Under the pieces are notes generated by a model. The model searched no databases. It had not been told where the DNA came from and saw nothing but the letters and a program-made list of their open reading frames with translations. Shown in pieces: positions 58,742 to 64,000 of a DNA stretch of 64,000 bases. Position numbers and translations under genes: made by a program. The stretch spans positions 248,001 through 312,000 of the forward strand of contig DAOTJE010000001.1 in the NCBI GenBank assembly GCA_035448545.1, read 5' to 3'. The DNA is from Anaerobaca sp035448545 (GTDB taxonomy: Bacteria; Planctomycetota; Phycisphaerae; Sedimentisphaerales; Anaerobacaceae). Numbering within the stretch: the stretch's first letter is position 1; every line of letters begins with the position of its first letter.

Positions 58742-59944
58742 ATGTACAGGCGGAGAATCTGCGCATCCATCGGGACGGTCCTGGCGTTGGCGGCAGGCGC
58801 CTTTGCGCAAATCCAGGTAAACGGCTACGGCTTACAACACCAGACGCATCCGGCGGTGGCCATGAACGACAACGGCCAGTTTGTGGTGGTTTGGCGCAGT
58901 CACGCCTCCGACGGCCGAGGAGGGGGGGTATTCGGTCGGCGGTTCGGCGCCGACGGGGACGCCCTGGACGACGAGTTCAGGATAAACCTCTCCGAGGTGG
59001 ACGTGGACAACTGGACGCCGGCGGTGGCGATGGCCCCTTCGGGTGAGTTCGTCGTCGCATGGGTCGCGGCACGGGAAGGCGACCGCAACGTGGTGCTGCG
59101 CCGATTCGATGCCGAGGGAGAGGCCCTGACGGAGGAGGTGGCGGTGGCGGATGCTGCGGATGTCGCTGAATCCGACCCCCAGATCGCGATGAATTCGGCA
59201 GGGACCTTCGTCGTTGTTTGGACCAACTGGTACGGGGATTCGTACACCGGCAGGAGCTATGCGACGGTCCGTCTTTACGGACCCGACGGGTTACCTCTGG
59301 TCGAACCGTTTAGGGTCAGCGACGAGCCACAGCAGAAATGGCCTGATGTGGCGATTGACGAGGCGGGACGATTCGTTGTCACCTGGATTCGGATGGGCGA
59401 CACGTACAATCGCCCCTACGGCGAGTACATCCGGATTCGCCGGTTCGACGCGGATGGGACACCGTTGGGACCGGAGAAGTCGTTGACAGACGACCTGAAC
59501 AGCCGGTGGTACGGTCCAGCGGTCGCCACCGGCCGCGATGGCGGGTTCGTTGTGACCTGGGCTATCGGTCCCTTCCCCTACGACATCTGCGCGCAGCCGT
59601 TCGACGCGGACGCCGAACCGGTGACGCCGCCTTATCTCGTCAACACCTGCGTCGAAGGCAACCAGGGACGTCCCTGCGTCGTGTCGGACGGGAGCGACCG
59701 GTTTCTGATTCTCTGGGACTGCCATGATCCAAGCGGCAACGGCTGCACTATACGCAGCCAGCTCTGCACCGGCGCGGGCGAACTGGTGAATGGCGAATCG
59801 ACTCTGAAGGTTGAGGACGCCTCTCGCAACTGGTATCCCGATGCGGCGATGGCGGCTGACGGTCGCTACGTGGTGGTCTGGATCGCAGAGACTGCCGACG
59901 GCGAAGGCTACGACGTCTTTGCTCAGGTGGGGGCCCTGCGATGA
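58742..59944 (+). CDS. secreted repeat protein, beta-propeller-like, unknown function
   Basis: 400 residues with a signal peptide (ASIGTVLALAAGAFA). Six to seven repeats of about 55-60 residues follow, each with the pattern P.VAM...G.FVV.W....(D)G......RRFDADG.(P/A)L: for example HPAVAMNDNGQFVVVWRS, TPAVAMAPSGEFVVAWVA, PQIAMNSAGTFVVVWTN, PDVAIDEAGRFVVTWIR, PAVATGRDGGFVVTWAI and PDAAMAADGRYVVVWIA. This is a propeller-type architecture without visible catalytic residues, similar to many uncharacterised exported proteins. It has its own start region after tatC. Confidence 0.8.
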   Translation: MYRRRICASIGTVLALAAGAFAQIQVNGYGLQHQTHPAVAMNDNGQFVVVWRSHASDGRGGGVFGRRFGADGDALDDEFRINLSEVDVDNWTPAVAMAPSGEFVVAWVAAREGDRNVVLRRFDAEGEALTEEVAVADAADVAESDPQIAMNSAGTFVVVWTNWYGDSYTGRSYATVRLYGPDGLPLVEPFRVSDEPQQKWPDVAIDEAGRFVVTWIRMGDTYNRPYGEYIRIRRFDADGTPLGPEKSLTDDLNSRWYGPAVATGRDGGFVVTWAIGPFPYDICAQPFDADAEPVTPPYLVNTCVEGNQGRPCVVSDGSDRFLILWDCHDPSGNGCTIRSQLCTGAGELVNGESTLKVEDASRNWYPDAAMAADGRYVVVWIAETADGEGYDVFAQVGALR

Positions 59945-59978
59945 TAGAGCAGGATCCGCTCGGCGGCGCAGACGTCGG

Positions 59979-61754
59979 TCAGTTATGGCAGGCGAGTTGC
60001 TTCTGGGACGCTCGCGACAGGTCGTTGAGCAGGTACTTGCGGACCACCACGTCCCAGCTCATGTTATAGGCCAGACGGTAGCCCTCGCGGATCATCGCGT
60101 CGAGTTCGGCTTCATTCCGGGGCAAGCGCTCCAATATCTCCCTCGCGAGCCGGGCCCCTTCGGTGGCTTCAATGCGATCGCGCACCTGCCGGTTGATCTG
60201 GAGCAGGTCTTCGATGTCATGATACGGGTGGTTGCCCAAGGCGGTGTAGTCGGCCAGGAGGACATTTCTGACGGGTTGTCCGCCGGTTACGTCGCGGACG
60301 AAGCCGGCACAGCCGCAGACGCCTGTGAGCACGCAGAGACTGCCGTAGGTGAGCGGTTCGAGCTGGGCGATGCCGAAGGGCTCGTAGATGCTCTGGCCGA
60401 ACTCGACGTCGCTGCCTTTTCGGATGTCGAGGAACTCCATGTCGGCCGGCATGCGGCTGCCGCAGGATCTGGGATCGAAGCCGAATTGGTTGATGAAGAT
60501 CGCCTTGACGTTTCTGCTGCGGGCATTGAACTGCTGGATCGCCGTATGAAAGTCGGCTTCCCCGCCGGACAGGTCCGGCCAGCCTTCACGATGGGCGACG
60601 GGCCACCCGTAGGTTGATTCCATGCGGTGGATGTCACAACTGCGCCGTCGTGACACGTCCGTGCCCAGCAGGAGATAGACGGCTGTCTGCCCCTGCTGCC
60701 TCAGCGCTGCATCCATCTCGGACAGCACGCGCAGGTCGCGCCAGAGCCCCTTGCTGCGGACCAGACGTGTCACGTGCGTGAAAACGTAGTCCGGCCGGTA
60801 CCCCAGAAGGTTCTCGCAGTACCGCTGGAGCTTGTCTTTGGAGGCCAGCTTCTCGCCCACGCGGATCTCGTGGGCGGGAATGCCGTTGTAGACGATGTCG
60901 ATGTCGGCTGTCTCGAACTCCGGTGCCAGGAAACGCAGTTCGTCGGCCACGTAGTCCCCGACCGCGTAGATATGGTCGCAGTACTTCGAGGCCTCGACCA
61001 GCGAGTGCTTGAAATACGTGGCCTGATTGCCGAAGACATCGCTGACGTAAAGCCGGTCACGATGGGCGCGCTCCATGACGTTGTAGAACATCGTGTCGTG
61101 ACCGGGATGCTCTTCCACGATGCGGCGCATCGTGGCGACCTCGTGGGCGTAGAACACCGTTCGGAAGTTACAGTACGGCTCCAGACGGGCCGCAAGCACG
61201 GTCGGCATTCCCATGAACTCATGCGAGATGATGGTGGTCCGGCCGTCTGCGGCTCCCAGCGCTTTGAGCACCGCGATGGCCGGCAGCGCCAGACGCACGT
61301 ACTGCTCATACTCCCATAGATGCTCGTGCAGATGACTCTGGATGCCGAATTCCTCGAAGAGACGTCGCTTGAATTCGTTGAGCATGCCGCGATCCATGTA
61401 CCGCACGTCGATCAACAATACCTCGGGGGTGCTCCGAACCCCGGTTTGCTTGTCGATAAAGGTGCGACGTCCGTATACGATACCCACGTTGTAAAGACTC
61501 TCAATCCGACCGAAGGCATGGCTGTAGCTGGGGTGGATCAGGCCGTCGATCGAGGAGTACAGCACCTCTCCGTCCTCCCCCAACCGGTCCTGGACCGAGC
61601 CGTCCGTGGTAAACAGCGGGCTGATGAGCATGGAACGACCGATGGCGTTCAGATAGGAAGGACAGGTGAAAAAGCCCTGCAGGACGGCGCCGATTCCGCC
61701 GATCTTTCCCACGGCTTCGTGCGTGACATGCACCGCGATGCTCTCTTCGGCCAC
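59979..61754 (-). CDS. large glycogen synthase-like glycosyltransferase
   Basis: 591 residues of GT-B fold. The N-terminus HVTHEAVGKIGGIGAVLQGFF corresponds to the KxGG(L/I)..V ADP/UDP-glucose-binding loop of starch/glycogen synthases (GT5/GT3). Central elements include HEFMGMPTVLAARLEP, FYAHEVATMRRIV and VYNGIPAHEIRVGE, and the C-terminal domain has FINQFGFDPRSCG and YEPFGIAQLEPLTYGSLCVLTGVCGCAGFV with the E-x7-E motif. Longer than bacterial GlgA (about 480) and closer in layout to GT3, so the exact donor and product are uncertain. GTG 61754 has GGGGAG upstream; a TTG at 61769 is the other choice. It is isolated from other polysaccharide genes. Confidence 0.8.
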   Translation of the reverse strand: MAEESIAVHVTHEAVGKIGGIGAVLQGFFTCPSYLNAIGRSMLISPLFTTDGSVQDRLGEDGEVLYSSIDGLIHPSYSHAFGRIESLYNVGIVYGRRTFIDKQTGVRSTPEVLLIDVRYMDRGMLNEFKRRLFEEFGIQSHLHEHLWEYEQYVRLALPAIAVLKALGAADGRTTIISHEFMGMPTVLAARLEPYCNFRTVFYAHEVATMRRIVEEHPGHDTMFYNVMERAHRDRLYVSDVFGNQATYFKHSLVEASKYCDHIYAVGDYVADELRFLAPEFETADIDIVYNGIPAHEIRVGEKLASKDKLQRYCENLLGYRPDYVFTHVTRLVRSKGLWRDLRVLSEMDAALRQQGQTAVYLLLGTDVSRRRSCDIHRMESTYGWPVAHREGWPDLSGGEADFHTAIQQFNARSRNVKAIFINQFGFDPRSCGSRMPADMEFLDIRKGSDVEFGQSIYEPFGIAQLEPLTYGSLCVLTGVCGCAGFVRDVTGGQPVRNVLLADYTALGNHPYHDIEDLLQINRQVRDRIEATEGARLAREILERLPRNEAELDAMIREGYRLAYNMSWDVVVRKYLLNDLSRASQKQLACHN

Positions 61755-61947
61755 GTGAGGTCTCCCCAAGCGTTAGCGTACGTCGATCCGAGTGTACGAA
61801 TCCACATTTAAAATGTACGCCACGGTCGGGGACGTGCCAAACGGCACCGTCCGTGCGAGGCAGGCAGGAACAGGGCCCGGAAAAAGGCGAGGGGTTCTCC
61901 GGTCGGCAGACCTCTTTTCCGGACGTATGAGAGGGTCCCAGGGTAGC

Positions 61948-62451
61948 CTAACTGAGGCGGGTCCGCAGGTTGCGAATCAAGCCGGAGAGGACCTGTGGCG
62001 GGATCCCCTGAAGGCCCGGGTCGGGGGGATCGCTGGTGGACATCTGATCCAGGATTTCCTTGGCCTTGCGACGGTTGCTGGCGATGGTCTCGGCGGTCCG
62101 CTGCGCGCTGTCCAGGTCGCCGTCGGCCATCTGACGCAGATAGCGGACGATAGCTTCCGTCATCTTCTCGCTGGTGACGTTCTGCGTCGGCTGGGCATGT
62201 ATGGCGGCGTCGGGAATCTCCTTTTCCTGGAGAATGCTCTGGGTGAGCTGGAACGTCTCGGCCAGAAGCCGCCGCTTACGCTCCTCTTCCGTCTCATCGA
62301 TCGGCGCCAGCTTCAGCTCCTCCTCGTCGCTTTCCAACTGGGGGACGTAGACCTTGTTGTGGCAGGCGGGACACTTGCCCCACTTGCCGCCGGCGGTGTC
62401 CGGGGCATCGATCTTCTTTCCGCAGTGCTCGCAGTGGAATTTGATGGACAT
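61948..62451 (-). CDS. zinc-ribbon protein of unknown function
   Basis: 167 residues. An N-terminal zinc ribbon (IKFHCEHCGKKIDAPDTAGGKWGKCPACHNKVYVP, CxxC-CxxC) is followed by an acidic and then helical region (SEKMTEAIVRYLRQMADGDLDSAQRTAETIASNRRKAKEIL). The ribbon type (FxCxxCGxxIxAPxxxAGxxGxCPxC) is common in planctomycetes at the start of uncharacterised proteins. It lies 22 bp downstream of queF, probably in one transcript. Confidence 0.75.
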   Translation of the reverse strand: MSIKFHCEHCGKKIDAPDTAGGKWGKCPACHNKVYVPQLESDEEELKLAPIDETEEERKRRLLAETFQLTQSILQEKEIPDAAIHAQPTQNVTSEKMTEAIVRYLRQMADGDLDSAQRTAETIASNRRKAKEILDQMSTSDPPDPGLQGIPPQVLSGLIRNLRTRLS

Positions 62452-62473
62452 GTTCAGACCTCACACGAAGCGA

Positions 62474-62827
62474 TTAACCCTGCGCGCGGTACTCGGCCAC
62501 GACATCGGTGGTGATGCCGCCCCGCGGCGTGAAGCGGGCCGTCACCTTCATCCATCGCGGTTTGCACGCGCCGCTCAGATCGTCCAGGATGTCGTTTGTC
62601 AAAGACTCGTAGAAGATGCCACGGTTCCGGTAGCCCTGCAAGTAGAACTTGAGACTCTTCAATTCGATGCAGTACCGGTCAGGGCAGTATTCCACGACGA
62701 TCTCCCCGAAGTCCGGCTGGCCCGTCTTTGGGCAGACGCTGGTAAACTCCGGGCAGCGAATGGTAATCCGGTACTCGCGTCCGGGACGCGGATTGTCGAA
62801 CATCTCGATTGTGCCGGGTTCACCCAT
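62474..62827 (-). CDS. queF: NADPH-dependent 7-cyano-7-deazaguanine reductase QueF (short type)
   Basis: 117 residues, the unimodular T-fold type. The conserved FTSVCPKTGQPDFGEI holds the catalytic Cys and Asp; the QueF motif ELKSLKFYLQGYRNRGIFYESLTNDIL follows, with Glu binding the nitrile substrate. It reduces preQ0 to preQ1 in queuosine synthesis. An upstream in-frame ATG (62869) falls in the promoter region, so 62827 is used. It is divergent from queC-queE. Confidence 0.95.
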   Translation of the reverse strand: MGEPGTIEMFDNPRPGREYRITIRCPEFTSVCPKTGQPDFGEIVVEYCPDRYCIELKSLKFYLQGYRNRGIFYESLTNDILDDLSGACKPRWMKVTARFTPRGGITTDVVAEYRAQG

Positions 62828-62857
62828 GTCCTGATCCTTGTCGCATGTCTGCCAGTC

Positions 62858-62886
62858 AGTATAGCGCATCGGTGCGAATGTGACAA
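62858..62886 (-). promoter_or_regulatory. sigma70 promoter for queF
   Basis: Minus strand TTGTCA, 17 nt, TATACT; start near 62851, about 23 nt before the ATG. Confidence 0.75.
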
Positions 62887-62942
62887 GCGGGAATCGGCCC
62901 GGATACGGGAAAACGGCCTCTCGACGGCACGCGCGGCACCCT

Positions 62943-62971
62943 TTGACAGGGCCGGTCCGACGCGATACCAT
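62943..62971 (+). promoter_or_regulatory. sigma70 promoter for queC-queE
   Basis: TTGACA, 17 nt, TACCAT; start near 62979. The leader of about 49 nt shows no preQ1 riboswitch consensus. Confidence 0.75.
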
Positions 62972-63027
62972 GACCGGTCGATTGATCGGAGCAAGACGTC
63001 TGAGTCGTGTTCTCAGGAGTGCAGGTC

Positions 63028-63744
63028 GTGGGAAAGGACAAGGCTGTTGTACTGTTGAGCGGGGGATTGGATTCGGCCACGACGCTGGCGATCGCCCGGC
63101 ACGAGGGGTACGCCTGCTACGCCCTGACGTTCCTGTACGGACAGCGTCACCGACGAGAGACCGAGGCGGCCAGGAAGGTCTGCGGCTTGCTCGGAGTCGT
63201 TGAGCATCGCATCGTGAGAATCGACCTGGCGGCCTTTGGCGGCTCGGCTCTGACCGACAGCGGCATTGAGGTGCCCAAGGATCGAGGCTCTCTTGGGGAA
63301 GCCACGGACATCCCCGTGACATATGTGCCGGCGAGAAACACGATCTTCCTCAGCTACGCTCTGGCCTGGGCGGAAGTGCTCGGCGCGTTCGACCTGTTCA
63401 TCGGAGTCAACTCGACCGATTACAGCGGATATCCCGACTGCCGGGCCGCGTTCGTGGCCGCCTACGAAGCGATGGCCAACCTGGCCACCGCCGCAGCGGT
63501 TGAAGGAAAGGGCCGGTACCGAATTCATACGCCCATCATCGAGATGACCAAGGCCCAGATCATCCGCACGGGAATGCGGCTGGGTGTGGATTACGCCCTG
63601 ACGCATAGTTGCTACGATCCGGACGCCCAGGGGCGAAGCTGTGGTCGATGCGACGCCTGCCGGCTGCGGCTGAAAGGCTTCGCCGAGGCGGGGCTGAGCG
63701 ATCCGGCCGTTTACGTTTCTCCTGACCGGCAACAGAGTCTCTGA
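63028..63744 (+). CDS. queC: 7-cyano-7-deazaguanine synthase
   Basis: 238 residues. The PP-loop ATPase motif VVLLSGGLDSAT, the block YALTFLYGQRHRRE, VPARNTIFLSYALAWAE, the substrate region IGVNSTDYSGYPDCR, and a C-terminal zinc site (CYDPDAQGRSCGRCDACRLR) define QueC. It converts carboxy-deazaguanine to preQ0. The GTG at 63028 has AGGAG 9 nt upstream and keeps the family start; a GTG at 63007 precedes the ribosome site. Its stop overlaps the queE start. Confidence 0.95.
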   Translation: MGKDKAVVLLSGGLDSATTLAIARHEGYACYALTFLYGQRHRRETEAARKVCGLLGVVEHRIVRIDLAAFGGSALTDSGIEVPKDRGSLGEATDIPVTYVPARNTIFLSYALAWAEVLGAFDLFIGVNSTDYSGYPDCRAAFVAAYEAMANLATAAAVEGKGRYRIHTPIIEMTKAQIIRTGMRLGVDYALTHSCYDPDAQGRSCGRCDACRLRLKGFAEAGLSDPAVYVSPDRQQSL

Positions 63745-64000
63745 TGCGCGTGACCGAGACATTCCATTCGTTGCAGGGCGAAGGGATCCTCTGCGGGACG
63801 CCGAGTGTGTTCATCCGGCTGGCCGGCTGTCCCTTGCGATGTCGCTGGTGCGATACAAAGTATGCGTGGGACTTCTCAACCGGCCAGGAGTGTGCTCCGA
63901 CCGATCTGGTCGAGACGATCCGGCGGCATTCCTGCGGCCACGTGGTGATCACAGGAGGTGAGCCGATGGTCGGCGCTGACCTCGCCGCCAGGGAAGGACT
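63744..64000 (+). CDS. queE: 7-carboxy-7-deazaguanine synthase QueE (N-terminal part)
   Basis: Radical SAM enzyme cut by the window end; 85 residues are visible. ETFHSLQGEGILCGTPSVFIRLAGCPLRCRWCDTKYAWD carries the typical QueE start and the CxxxCxxC iron-sulphur site in the form CPLRCRWC; VVITGGEPM is the glycine-rich SAM-binding strand. It forms the ring-contracted precursor of queuosine. Coupled to queC by a TGATG overlap. Confidence 0.95.
   Translation, partial: MRVTETFHSLQGEGILCGTPSVFIRLAGCPLRCRWCDTKYAWDFSTGQECAPTDLVETIRRHSCGHVVITGGEPMVGADLAAREG

Noticed and set aside
62979..63027. preQ1 riboswitch in the queC leader
   Set aside because: No recognisable preQ1 aptamer consensus or A-rich tail in the short leader.

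Overview
The window (about 60% GC, densely coding, no rRNA or tRNA seen) looks like a chromosomal segment of a Planctomycetota bacterium, most plausibly a Phycisphaerae-type anaerobe or microaerophile. This rests on style rather than marker genes: secreted LamG/discoidin proteins, a prepilin with the C-terminal DG motif, Tat-exported sulfatase and enolase-family proteins, a PL11-like lyase and a GH43-like propeller, dispersed repeats that translate as 'AKQSQF...PKN', and a flavodiiron protein. Many genes carry clear sigma70-type promoters (TTGACA-like, 17-18 nt, TATAAT-like).

Layout. 1-4458 (minus): a truncated LamG/F5-8C surface protein and a secreted coiled-coil protein with an internal repeat. 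4797-9556 (plus): a peptide/glutamate salvage group made of a DAACS symporter, an unusual C69-M19 double dipeptidase and a lipoprotein C26 gamma-glutamyl hydrolase. 9598-13919: a small membrane protein, a prepilin, an orphan GspE/PilB ATPase, a PilZ protein. 14087-22451: threonine aldolase, NagA, flavodiiron protein, ArgH, ThiL, PL11-like lyase, TsaE. 22452-23260: a solo GIY-YIG nuclease flanked by arrays of 30-bp units.

23591-41093 (plus) is the centrepiece: an 18-kb type IV pilus / type II secretion-like assembly locus. It has seven prepilins (one a PilX/GspK-like protein carrying a beta-repeat and a LamG domain), PilM, PilN, PilO, a PilP-position protein, the secretin, then a signalling block (PAS histidine kinase, CheY-like receiver, GAF/HD-GYP phosphodiesterase, STAS protein), and finally the assembly ATPase (with an altered Walker A) and the PilC-type platform protein. 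Non-coding gaps inside and before it hold candidate structured RNAs.

41087-47389 (minus): LigT-like 2H phosphoesterase coupled to a PutP-type symporter, a pentapeptide-repeat/K+ channel fusion, a repeat-rich gap, a frameshifted cupin, a CNT nucleoside transporter and a NagD-like HAD phosphatase. 47582-53223: FHA protein, Tat-exported ManD-like enolase-superfamily protein, GH43-like propeller, rhomboid protease, Kv-type channel, and a decayed sulfatase that has lost its active-site segment. 53360-56447 (plus): AmrS radical SAM enzyme, PdxB, FolP. 57079-58394: TatA and a TatC with an enlarged first periplasmic loop. 58742-62451: a secreted repeat protein, a glycogen-synthase-like glycosyltransferase, a zinc-ribbon protein. 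62474-64000: queuosine genes queF (minus) divergent from queC-queE (plus, queE cut by the window end).

Start codons were chosen by Shine-Dalgarno spacing and family N-termini; several are GTG. Family assignments come from reading motifs by eye; no database search was run.
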